Shown here: one piece after another, positions 55,574-62,156 of the stretch
How positions within the stretch are numbered: the stretch's first letter is position 1
Layout of the letters: each line of letters opens with the position of its first letter
Origin: UBA11098 sp041671525
GTDB lineage: Bacteria > Patescibacteriota > Minisyncoccia > Moranbacterales > UBA2206
Direction: 5' to 3'
Length of the DNA: 64,000 nucleotides
Assembly: GCA_041671525.1 (NCBI GenBank)
Contig: JBAZBJ010000006.1
Location: forward strand, 1 to 64,000
The notes under the pieces: generated by a model
Database searches by the model: none
What the model saw: the letters and a program-made list of their open reading frames with translations, nothing else
Told to the model about the DNA's origin: nothing
Program-made: the position numbers and the translations under genes

Positions 55574-56821
55574 ATGAATTTTGATTTAAAATCGAGTGAA
55601 GAACGGCCATCTTTTTGGCGGAGGAGGATCCCGACTTGGTTGGGGGTTTTTGTGGTGCTGCTCATGGCGTTTGGCGCGGTGTGGGTCATGGCGATCAAAG
55701 AAGCGCGGGTTTTTCGGCAGATCGATGCGCAGCGCTATGACCAGATTAAAATTGTACGCAAAGAGAAGGCCCCGGAAATTATCGGAAAACCAAAATGGCA
55801 TTTTGTGCCCGGGCCGATTTCGATGGAGGCGGTCAAGAATAAGGGCTGTGTGACAGACGGTTTTTTGTCCAACTACGGTGATCGTCCTAAGGAGATTGCC
55901 AAAATGATCGATCGCTCGGAATGCGTCTATCTGCATCGCGCGTTGGAGACCTGGTTGCGGCCGCCGAAATTTGAGGAGGCGGAGGAAATCATGCAACTGG
56001 TGACGAAACAGTCGGTCGTGTATGGCATGTTTTTGGCGGAAGCCATTTCCACCTATCGCGATTATGAAGATCCGAATTGGGATCGCAAATTTGATTTTAA
56101 AAAAATGTGTCGCGCGGGAACCCAAGATCGGTGGGAAGACAAGAGTTGCGTGCCCAGCGTGGAGAGTCCGGAATACCGGCGCTATCTGAATTCCATCACG
56201 CAGCGCGCCATGGACATCGGCATCCAGAGTTTTATGTTTGGCCAGGCGGAGTTGCAAGATCCGCATCCCAATTTTCAGGAAACGGAGATCCGAAAAATTC
56301 TCAATGACATGCGCGTCTATGCCGAAAGCAAAGGCATGCAGATCATCATCGGCGCACAGACCAACAGCATTACGGATGAAAAATATCTGCGCCTTTTTGA
56401 CTATATCGAAGGTGGCGTTGGCATCGACGATGCGGGTCGCGTTGAGAATGGTCCGTGCTCGAGCAAATTCGGCAGTTGCTGGGGCTTGCTGTGGAACACA
56501 CGGTATAAATCCAAAGCCAACAATGTGTTGGTCCATCTGGATTGGAGCGGTCTGACCTGGGATGATATGGGGATTTTCGCGCGCATGCCGCAGGAGCGAC
56601 GGATCGCAACCTTGAAGAATCTATATCAAAAGTTCACCGGAGAAAATGTCGGATTTTTAATGCCCTTCTTGGCAACACTCAATCGGGAAAACGACGGTTG
56701 TTATGGACCGAACAAAAATTTTTACGCGCCCAGTGATAAATATAAATGCAAAGATGAAGCGGCGATCAATCGGATCATGCGCGAGACGCTAGCATCGGAT
56801 AAACAAAAAACTTTCCAGTGA
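55574..56821 (+). CDS. Membrane-anchored extracytoplasmic protein of unknown function
   Basis: The 415-residue protein has an N-terminal anchor (IPTWLGVFVVLLMAFGAVWVMAI, about 19-41) and a large outer domain. Alternating strand/helix patterns (YGMFLAEAISTYRDY, MDIGIQSFMFGQAELQDP, MQIIIGAQTNSI, YIEGGVGIDDAGRVENG, NNVLVHLDWSGLTWDDM) suggest a TIM-barrel glycosidase-like fold. I cannot name a family or a catalytic pair. Six Cys (GCVTDG, SECVYL, KMCRAG, KSCVPS, GPCSSKFGSC) fit a disulfide-stabilised exported protein. The next gene is a cell-wall amidase, so a wall-related role is possible. Confidence 0.65.
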   Translation: MNFDLKSSEERPSFWRRRIPTWLGVFVVLLMAFGAVWVMAIKEARVFRQIDAQRYDQIKIVRKEKAPEIIGKPKWHFVPGPISMEAVKNKGCVTDGFLSNYGDRPKEIAKMIDRSECVYLHRALETWLRPPKFEEAEEIMQLVTKQSVVYGMFLAEAISTYRDYEDPNWDRKFDFKKMCRAGTQDRWEDKSCVPSVESPEYRRYLNSITQRAMDIGIQSFMFGQAELQDPHPNFQETEIRKILNDMRVYAESKGMQIIIGAQTNSITDEKYLRLFDYIEGGVGIDDAGRVENGPCSSKFGSCWGLLWNTRYKSKANNVLVHLDWSGLTWDDMGIFARMPQERRIATLKNLYQKFTGENVGFLMPFLATLNRENDGCYGPNKNFYAPSDKYKCKDEAAINRIMRETLASDKQKTFQ

Positions 56822-56842
56822 AATAATTATTGAGCGCTGTGG

Positions 56843-56848
56843 TATAAT
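56843..56848 (+). promoter_or_regulatory. Extended -10 promoter of the amidase gene
   Basis: TGTGGTATAAT. The expected start is exactly at the ATG at 56855. Confidence 0.55.
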
Positions 56849-56854
56849 CAAGGC

Positions 56855-57613
56855 ATGATGTTGAGAGAAAGTATAAAAAAATATTGGGTATTTATAGTAA
56901 TCGTGACTGTCGCACTGGGAGTGGGCATTTTTTTGCTATACAAAAATCGTCAAGAGAGCAGCGAGCGAACAACGCAAAATGTGGTGACAATAAATAACTT
57001 GGAAAATGTTCCGGTGGAAGATAATCAACCAGAAGTGCTGCCGCAGGAGGAAAAACCGGCGGAAAAAGTGCCAGCGGCTCCGTCGGTGCCAACGGAGGAT
57101 AAAGTAACGGTGCCCGATGACACGCCGAAAGTTGCGCCGGACAAGCCGACAAGCAGCGGCATCGTCAAAAAATTGGTCAACTTCGGATTTCAAACCGCTA
57201 GCGGGCGCACCATCGATACGGTCATCATTCATTCGACCTACAACGCTTTGGGGGGCGATCCGTTCAGTGTGGATAAAATTTGGGATATCTACAAATCCTA
57301 TGATGTTTCCCCGCATTATCTGATCGACCGCCAAGGCACCATCTATCAAATGGTAGAGGATAAGAACATCGCCTACCACGCGGGAGTGGCCAAGCTGCCG
57401 GACGGGCGTACGGACGTTAATGGAGCTTCGCTCGGCATTGAAATTATCAACAGCAAGACGGATAAATTTACGAAAGAACAATATGCCGCGCTGAATAAGT
57501 TGCTTGGCATACTAAAGGATAGATACAAGATTAAATATGTCCTTGGCCATAACCAGATCGCGCCTGGCCGCAAGGATGACCCGTGGAACTTCGATTGGGG
57601 CTTGGTTAAGTGA
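56855..57613 (+). CDS. N-acetylmuramoyl-L-alanine amidase (amidase_2 type)
   Basis: The 252-residue protein has an N-terminal anchor (WVFIVIVTVALGVGIFLLY), a Pro/Glu-rich linker (about 45-105) and a type 2 amidase domain. Zinc ligands are His in VIIHSTYN (about 126) and His in LGHNQIAPGRKDDP (about 230), with SPHYLIDRQGTIYQMVEDKNIAYHAG between them. These enzymes cut the bond between muramic acid and the stem peptide. A second ATG follows the first directly. The expected transcript begins at the first ATG, so it is leaderless. Confidence 0.9.
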   Translation: MMLRESIKKYWVFIVIVTVALGVGIFLLYKNRQESSERTTQNVVTINNLENVPVEDNQPEVLPQEEKPAEKVPAAPSVPTEDKVTVPDDTPKVAPDKPTSSGIVKKLVNFGFQTASGRTIDTVIIHSTYNALGGDPFSVDKIWDIYKSYDVSPHYLIDRQGTIYQMVEDKNIAYHAGVAKLPDGRTDVNGASLGIEIINSKTDKFTKEQYAALNKLLGILKDRYKIKYVLGHNQIAPGRKDDPWNFDWGLVK

Positions 57614-57713
57614 TTTTAGACTTGATTTTGAAATAATTTGCTTTGTCTAAGGGATAAGATGGCTAGTGGCAAAAGATGAATGCCTCAACTGAGCCATTTT
57701 TTTGGGTTTAGGC

Positions 57714-57742
57714 TTGCAGGTGATTTCAGGTCTTGATATAAT
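57714..57742 (+). promoter_or_regulatory. Promoter of the 57776-60513 operon
   Basis: TTGCAG, 17 nt, TATAAT. The leader is about 27 nt. Confidence 0.6.
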
Positions 57743-57775
57743 TAACAGCACTTTAAACGAAATAAAAGCAAAAAA

Positions 57776-58144
57776 ATGGGAAAAAATAAATTGGAAAAAT
57801 TTTTGGCCGTGACTTCCAGTCTGCTTTTGATGGTGGCGGTTGTGATGGGCATCAAGATCAAAGAGGACGACAAGAAGCTGATTAAATTTGAAAATAGCTT
57901 GGGCGAGAGCAATGCAGCGGTGCTGGAGGTTTTGGAAGCGCAGCGACAAATCATGGTCAGTCGGGAGGCGACCCTGGATAAATTAGCCACTGCCGCCGCT
58001 CCGGACACGACCAAGGCGGTGACGACGCAAACAGTTATCCCGGGCAAAGTCGTGACCCAAAAAGTTCCGGTCGTCTCGAGCGCGAAAAGTTCCTCCAAAT
58101 CGTCATCCGCGAGCTCCTCTAACAAGACCACAAAAACTTCCTAA
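57776..58144 (+). CDS. Small anchored protein with Ser/Lys-rich tail
   Basis: The 122-residue protein has one N-terminal membrane segment (FLAVTSSLLLMVAVVMGIKI), a short helical part (KKLIKFENSLGESNAAVLEVLEAQRQI) and a Thr/Ser/Lys low-complexity tail (SSAKSSSKSSSASSSNKTTKTS). I do not recognise a family. It is the first gene of an operon with the next three genes (gaps of 10 nt, overlap, and 129 nt). Confidence 0.65.
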   Translation: MGKNKLEKFLAVTSSLLLMVAVVMGIKIKEDDKKLIKFENSLGESNAAVLEVLEAQRQIMVSREATLDKLATAAAPDTTKAVTTQTVIPGKVVTQKVPVVSSAKSSSKSSSASSSNKTTKTS

Positions 58145-58154
58145 GCAAATTATT

Positions 58155-58553
58155 ATGCAAAAAATAAAAATATTATTTTTTATGATCGGAGTGATCACTT
58201 TGGTCTTCGGATCACACTCACTGCTGTCTCCCTGGCTGAAAAAAACATTGGTGCCAGTTTCGTGGGCGGAAGATGACGATGAGGAAGAGGAACGGGAAGA
58301 CGAGCGGGATGATGAAGCCGATGAGAATGAAGAAGCGGATGTCGTGGAGGAAAAAACCGACACAAAGACCGAATACGAAACAATTACGACTAAATTGTCG
58401 GACACGGTACTGCAGACAACCACGCAGGTTCCCCGCTATGACAGCGACAAAGATGGCATGTATGATGACGAGGATCCGCATCCGGCCATCAATGAGTTTT
58501 TAATTGTGAAAGACGATAATCAAAATGGCATCGATGACAGATACGAACAATAA
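58155..58553 (+). CDS. Acidic exported protein with calcium-binding type repeats
   Basis: The 132-residue protein has an N-terminal signal or anchor (ILFFMIGVITLVFGSHSLL), a strongly acidic region (EDDDEEEEREDERDDEADEN), and C-terminal DSDKDGMYDDEDPHP and DDNQNGIDDRYE. The latter resemble thrombospondin type 3 calcium-binding loops, which also occur at the N-terminus of the ferric-reductase-like protein two genes on. This suggests the two work together at the cell surface. Its last 29 nt overlap the start of apbE. Confidence 0.7.
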   Translation: MQKIKILFFMIGVITLVFGSHSLLSPWLKKTLVPVSWAEDDDEEEEREDERDDEADENEEADVVEEKTDTKTEYETITTKLSDTVLQTTTQVPRYDSDKDGMYDDEDPHPAINEFLIVKDDNQNGIDDRYEQ

Positions 58554-59505
58554 GAAAAAAATTTCGGAAAATTTCCGCGCGATAGGGACGGATGTCTCCG
58601 TGGAAATCGTTGAAGCGCTTGGGCACTTAGAGCCCAAGGGGGCTCTAAGTGCCTTGGAGAAAGTGAAAAACATTTTCGCCAAGAACGAAAAGATTTTTAG
58701 TCGCTTCGATGCTGGCAGCGAGCTGTCAAAAATTAACCAGAACTTGAATCAGGAAGTGGTGGTGAGCACGGAAATGTTTGAGGTGCTGGAATTGTGTTTG
58801 AAATTTTATAAACTCTCCGATGGGTTTTTTGATCCGCGCGTGATTGAGACTCTGGAAAAAATCGGGTATGACAAAGATTTTAAATTAGTATCGGGAGAGG
58901 TTTCACCTCCGCAGCGCTTAGGAGTAGTTGAGGTGAAACCTCGATTAGAAACTTTTGATGAAGATCTGGAAAATGATTTAGTGATTAACCCAGCAAAGAA
59001 AACAGTCATCGCCAGAAAAAGAATCGATACGACCGGCATTGCTAAGGGTTTCACCGTAGATGAAGCGGTGCAATATCTGAAAAAGCAAGGCTTTGAAAAT
59101 TTTGTGGTGGACGCCGGCGGTGACATGTTCGCGCAAGGCCGGGACGCGGAGGATAACGATTGGACAATCGGCATCGAGGGTTTGGCGGATGATAAAGTCA
59201 TGCTAAAATTAAATCAGGAAGGCATAGCCACTTCCGGCATCAGCCGCAAACGCTGGACGATTGGCGACAAAAAATTTCATCATTTGATCAACCCCAAAGA
59301 CCCGGAAAAATTTTCGCACGAAATCAAAACGGTAACTGTAATAGAGAGCAAGACGGTCGAGGCGGACGGACGCGCCAAGGTGCTGGTGCTGATGGGCAAA
59401 GAAAAAGGATTGGAGTTTGCCAACAGGAATAATTTAAAAGCGTTGTTTTTGGACTATAAGGGGAATGTATATATAAGTGAGGCGATGAAAGAAAACGTTA
59501 TATAA
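58525..59505 (+). CDS. apbE: FAD:protein FMN transferase (ApbE family)
   Basis: The 326-residue protein matches ApbE: FRAIGTDVSVEIVE, FSRFDAGSELSKIN, LKFYKLSDGFFDPRV, IDTTGIAKGFTVDEAVQYLKKQGFENFVVDAGGDMFAQG, IATSGISRKRW and the late VTVIESKTVEADGRAKVLVLMG. ApbE attaches FMN to Thr/Ser of target proteins. No signal peptide is visible, so it may act inside the cell, unlike most. The start is either 58525 or the ATG at 58534. Two palindromes are inserted in frame: 58621-58653 (peptide LGHLEPKGALSAL) and 58897-58942 (GEVSPPQRLGVVEVKP). No classical FMN-accepting domain is seen nearby. Confidence 0.9.
   Translation: MASMTDTNNKKKISENFRAIGTDVSVEIVEALGHLEPKGALSALEKVKNIFAKNEKIFSRFDAGSELSKINQNLNQEVVVSTEMFEVLELCLKFYKLSDGFFDPRVIETLEKIGYDKDFKLVSGEVSPPQRLGVVEVKPRLETFDEDLENDLVINPAKKTVIARKRIDTTGIAKGFTVDEAVQYLKKQGFENFVVDAGGDMFAQGRDAEDNDWTIGIEGLADDKVMLKLNQEGIATSGISRKRWTIGDKKFHHLINPKDPEKFSHEIKTVTVIESKTVEADGRAKVLVLMGKEKGLEFANRNNLKALFLDYKGNVYISEAMKENVI
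58621..58653. repeat. In-frame palindrome in apbE (first)
   Basis: GGGCACTTAGAGCCC, AAGG, GGGCTCTAAGTGCC: nearly perfect 14-15-bp arms. Confidence 0.8.
58897..58942. repeat. In-frame palindromes in apbE (second)
   Basis: GAGGTTTCACCTC and GAGGTGAAACCTC, the same word as the terminator stem after the recombinase gene (6924). Confidence 0.75.
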
Positions 59506-59528
59506 AATTAAAAAGATTATTTTCGCGG

Positions 59529-59626
59529 TGTCATTCCGAGTGAAGCGTAGCGGAATCGAGGAATCTAAGCAGGTGCGTAATTAGATCCTTCGACTTCGTC
59601 CGCGGCGGACTTCGCTCAGGATGACA
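59529..59626. repeat. R3 repeat
   Basis: TGTCATTCCGAG to GCTCAGGATGACA, with an internal TCCGCGGCGGA palindrome. It lies between apbE and the ferric-reductase-like gene. Confidence 0.85.
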
Positions 59627-59634
59627 TAATTTTT

Positions 59635-60513
59635 ATGAAAAAAATTTTAATTATCGCAGTTATCTTTTTTACTGGTATTTTCTTTGCTCACAAAACTTTC
59701 GCGCAGGAACAACCCACTGTGAACTATAACGGCGAAGTCATCATCGACAGTGACCTTGACGGCCTGACTGACAAAGGCGAACAGGATATCTATGGTACTG
59801 ATCCGCAGAATCCGGACACGGACAATGATGGCGTGATGGACAGTGCTGAAGTCATCAGGGGTAGCGATCCGCTGGATGCCAATGACCCGAGCACTACCTC
59901 GGAGAATCTGAGCCAAGAAACACCGTGGGCGTGGTATGTGACGCGCGCGGCCGGGTTGATCGGATTCATTTTTTTGTGGTTAACGATTCTTCTGGGACTT
60001 TCAATCAGAAATCCGCTGCTCAAAAAAATTGTTGCGCCGGTTTATTCTTTCGACGCTCATTGCTTCCTGGCCGTCATGGCGGTTTTTTGGGCGCTGGTGC
60101 ACGGCACGAGTCTGCTCTTTGACCAAGTAGTCGACTTTGGCGTCAAGGATATCGCCATTCCGTTTTTTTCTAAAACGGAATTTGTGGACGTGAATTTTTT
60201 GGCGCTGGGCATCATGGCCTTCTATATGCTGCTGATCATGACCGTCACTTCGTATCTGCGTAACCACATCAAACACTGGATCTGGCGCGCATTGCACTTT
60301 CTGCATCCGGTCGCGTTTGTTTTTATTGTGATTCATGGCTATCGTTTGGGGACAGACATGAAAAACGTTTGGATTGGTGGCGCCTTTCGCATCTCAACGC
60401 TAATTTTAATTTTGCTTTATCTTTCCAGCTTGATTTTCGTTCTCTGGCACAAATTCCGCGCACCGTCAGCGGAGGAAATTCTGAATAGGGATGCTCCTAA
60501 AGCTCAGCTTTAG
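59635..60513 (+). CDS. Ferric-reductase-like heme membrane protein with calcium-binding repeats
   Basis: The 292-residue protein has a signal peptide, two thrombospondin type 3-like loops (DSDLDGLTDKGEQDIYGTDP, DTDNDGVMDSAEVIRGSDP, about 40-85), then six membrane segments of the ferric reductase type. Possible heme b ligands are His in FDAHCFL and LVHGTS, and in LHFLHPVAFVFIVIHGYR. It would pass electrons across the membrane, perhaps with a flavin-modified partner made by ApbE. No flavin- or NADH-binding domain follows the membrane part. The last six codons and the TAG stop come from an R1-derived repeat. Confidence 0.82.
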   Translation: MKKILIIAVIFFTGIFFAHKTFAQEQPTVNYNGEVIIDSDLDGLTDKGEQDIYGTDPQNPDTDNDGVMDSAEVIRGSDPLDANDPSTTSENLSQETPWAWYVTRAAGLIGFIFLWLTILLGLSIRNPLLKKIVAPVYSFDAHCFLAVMAVFWALVHGTSLLFDQVVDFGVKDIAIPFFSKTEFVDVNFLALGIMAFYMLLIMTVTSYLRNHIKHWIWRALHFLHPVAFVFIVIHGYRLGTDMKNVWIGGAFRISTLILILLYLSSLIFVLWHKFRAPSAEEILNRDAPKAQL

Positions 60514-60568
60514 ACCTGCCTGCCGGCAGGGAGGATCCGTCGAATTAGTGAAAAGCTGAGCTTTAGGA
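60495..60568 (-). repeat. R1 repeat, short copy F, with a truncated R2
   Basis: TCCTAAAGCTCAGCTTTAGA, a 16-bp R2 core (60515-60530), GAGGATCCGTCGAATTAGTG, AAAAGCTGAGCTTTAGG. It is half of R1 copy D with R2 in the same place. Confidence 0.85.
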
Positions 60569-60592
60569 AAGCGTTGCTAGTAGTAGAGAGAG

Positions 60593-60620
60593 TTGACAGC
60601 ATTTTTGCAAATGATAAAAT
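60593..60620 (+). promoter_or_regulatory. Promoter of the 60627 gene
   Basis: TTGACA, 16 nt, TAAAAT. The expected start is at the ATG at 60627. Confidence 0.6.
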
Positions 60621-60626
60621 AAACGT

Positions 60627-60890
60627 ATGGAAAATGATACACAAAAAAATAATGAAGAAATGTTCAAGGCAAGCGATGTTAGCGTGCTTTTGGAAAGAAT
60701 TGATCATAATGTTCAAATTATTGCGGAAGGGCATAAAATGCTAGATGAAAAAATAGATAGGATGGAAAAAAATTTGATTGAGAAATTAGACATAATTGAG
60801 GGCGGGCTTGATACAAAAGCTAGCATGAAAACAGTCGATGAACACGAAGAACGAATTGTGAAGCTGGAAAAAGCGGCTGCGATTGCTTGA
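60627..60890 (+). CDS. Small coiled-coil protein of unknown function
   Basis: The 87-residue protein is almost all helix with heptad patterns (VLLERIDHNVQIIAEGHKMLDEKIDRMEKNLIEKLDIIEG and VDEHEERIVKLEKA), so it is probably a homo-oligomeric coiled coil. I do not recognise a family. It has no Shine-Dalgarno and a promoter that predicts a leaderless message. The -35 box of the next gene overlaps its stop codon. Confidence 0.7.
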   Translation: MENDTQKNNEEMFKASDVSVLLERIDHNVQIIAEGHKMLDEKIDRMEKNLIEKLDIIEGGLDTKASMKTVDEHEERIVKLEKAAAIA

Positions 60891-60915
60891 CTTTGCCTGA
60901 AAAACCTGCTATAAT
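60887..60915 (+). promoter_or_regulatory. Promoter of the 60985 gene
   Basis: TTGACT, 17 nt, TATAAT. It shares AAAAACCTGCTATAATGGAT with the promoter at 33424. Confidence 0.7.
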
Positions 60916-60930
60916 GGATACAAGAGTATA

Positions 60931-60963
60931 AAAAGACGGGTGAAAGCCGTCTTTTGTCGTTTT
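60931..60963 (+). promoter_or_regulatory. Terminator-like hairpin in the 60985 leader
   Basis: AAAAGACGG, loop GTGAAAG, CCGTCTTTT, then GTCGTTTTT. It lies between promoter and gene and could act as an attenuator. Confidence 0.55.
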
Positions 60964-60984
60964 TAAGCAATTAAAATAAAAAAT

Positions 60985-61551
60985 ATGGGAGAACAAATGG
61001 GTCAAATGCCGAGTCCTGCTGAATTAGAGAGAATTCAGAAGGAAAATTTATCAGAGGAGCAAATCGAAAAGGATGAAATAAGGGAAGAAACTTATGAAGC
61101 TGGGAAGATTGCTGGTCGTAAAAAAATTCTATCAATAGTTGATGATGTAGATGCTGAGGAAGCGGATAATGAAGAAAGAGGATATAATGATGGTAATGCG
61201 GAACAAACTATTGGAGTAGAAGTGAGGATGGAAAAAGAAAACGAGGATGCTGCAGATGCCATGAAATTAAGCGTAGAACAGAGGAACATGTTTTTGGAAA
61301 ATAAGTTTAGATACGAATATCCATATGGCAAGTTATGCCCGACTTCTGAGGTAAATGAAAAACAGATTTTGGAATTTATAGAGAAAATTCCAGGACTGTA
61401 TGGTTATGATGTTGATAACATAGGGTCGATAAGTGAAAAAATTATAAAAGCAATAGTAGATAAATTTCCATCTGCAATATTTACTCTGGAGAACCTTGGG
61501 TCTGAAAAAGATTATTGGAGAAATAAAGTCAAGGAAATGGGTGGAAAATGA
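60985..61551 (+). CDS. Unknown soluble protein, acidic N-terminal half
   Basis: The 188-residue protein has a charged helical N-terminal half (LERIQKENLSEEQIEKDEIREETYEAGKIAGRKK) and a folded-looking C-terminal half (NEKQILEFIEKIPGLYGYDVDNIGSISEKIIKAIVDKFPSAIF). I do not recognise a family. Codon use and AT content are higher than in the housekeeping neighbours. It has a long leader with an attenuator-like hairpin and its own terminator. Confidence 0.65.
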   Translation: MGEQMGQMPSPAELERIQKENLSEEQIEKDEIREETYEAGKIAGRKKILSIVDDVDAEEADNEERGYNDGNAEQTIGVEVRMEKENEDAADAMKLSVEQRNMFLENKFRYEYPYGKLCPTSEVNEKQILEFIEKIPGLYGYDVDNIGSISEKIIKAIVDKFPSAIFTLENLGSEKDYWRNKVKEMGGK

Positions 61552-61613
61552 AGCTAAATAAATGCATAAAAAATAAATTTGCCTAGTTAGCTTTAATTGA
61601 ATATGGAATTTTC

Positions 61614-61642
61614 AACCAGCCCTTCCAAAAGGCTGGTTTTTG
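61614..61642 (+). terminator. Terminator of the 60985 gene
   Basis: AACCAGCC, loop CTTCCAAAA, GGCTGGTTTTTG. Confidence 0.9.
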
Positions 61643-61648
61643 TTATTC

Positions 61649-61682
61649 ACTACGAATTACGAATTTGTACGAATGTACGAAT
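61649..61682. repeat. R4 repeat, short copy
   Basis: ACTACGAATTACGAATTTG, then TACGAATGTACGAAT. Confidence 0.75.
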
Positions 61683-61709
61683 GGAGTATAATTGGAAAGG
61701 ATAGGTTTT

Positions 61710-61853
61710 GTCATTGCGAGGGAGTTCCGCCGCGGAACGACCGTGGCAATCTCGTGCAATGGCTCACAAGATATAATATATAGTGCAGTGAATTAAAATA
61801 TGGGATTGCCGCGGTCGCCTACGTTCGAGGCGAACGGGCTTCCTCGCAATGAC
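61710..61853. repeat. R3-type repeat (GTCATTGCGAGG variant)
   Basis: GTCATTGCGAGGGAG at the left and CTTCCTCGCAATGAC at the right, with inner TCCGCCGCGGA and ACGTTCGAGGCGAACG words. It ends 9 nt before the TsaB-like ATG. Confidence 0.85.
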
Positions 61854-61862
61854 AGGAAAGCT

Positions 61863-62141
61863 ATGATTATAGAGATAAATATATTAAATAAGCAAGTCAC
61901 TCTTTTACTAAAAGACAAGAAAAACATTGTGGATTCCTTAGATTTTCCAGAAGAGCGGCAGATGTCGGAGAAGTTGCTGCCGGCAATCGATGGAATGCTC
62001 AAGAAAAACAAGCTTGTTCCACGGGAAATTGAGAAAATGACGGTGCAGTCAGACCTGGGGGATAATTTTACGACCTTTCGTTTGGCCAAAACGGTGGCGG
62101 ATGCGTGGAATTATGGTAATTCCCTACGAATTACGAATTGA
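61863..62141 (+). CDS. Very short TsaB-like protein
   Basis: The 92-residue protein resembles only the first part of TsaB/YeaZ-type ASKHA proteins: MIIEINILNKQVTLLLKDKKNIVDSLDF, then LVPREIEKMTVQSDLGDNFTTFRLAKTVADAWNYG, where TsaB has GPGSFTGLRxGxxxAxxL. TsaB (about 220 residues) is the partner of TsaD in making t6A on tRNA. Here the glycines of that motif are changed, so it may have a structural role or be a remnant. The last six residues (SLRITN region) and the stop come from an R4 repeat at 62123-62156. A longer reading from 61800 would run through a repeat. Confidence 0.5.
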   Translation: MIIEINILNKQVTLLLKDKKNIVDSLDFPEERQMSEKLLPAIDGMLKKNKLVPREIEKMTVQSDLGDNFTTFRLAKTVADAWNYGNSLRITN

Positions 62142-62156
62142 TACGAATGTACGAAT
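62123..62156. repeat. R4 repeat, short copy
   Basis: CCCTACGAATTACGAATTGA, then TACGAATGTACGAAT. It overlaps the end of the TsaB-like gene. Confidence 0.75.

Noticed and set aside
55586..56536. Open frame of 316 codons antisense to the 55574 gene
   Set aside because: No start signal and a shadow-type composition. The plus-strand gene has a promoter, signal anchor and conserved-looking segments.
61800..61862. Upstream start of the TsaB-like gene at 61800
   Set aside because: The added residues come from the right arm of an R3-type repeat, and the ATG at 61863 fits the family start.
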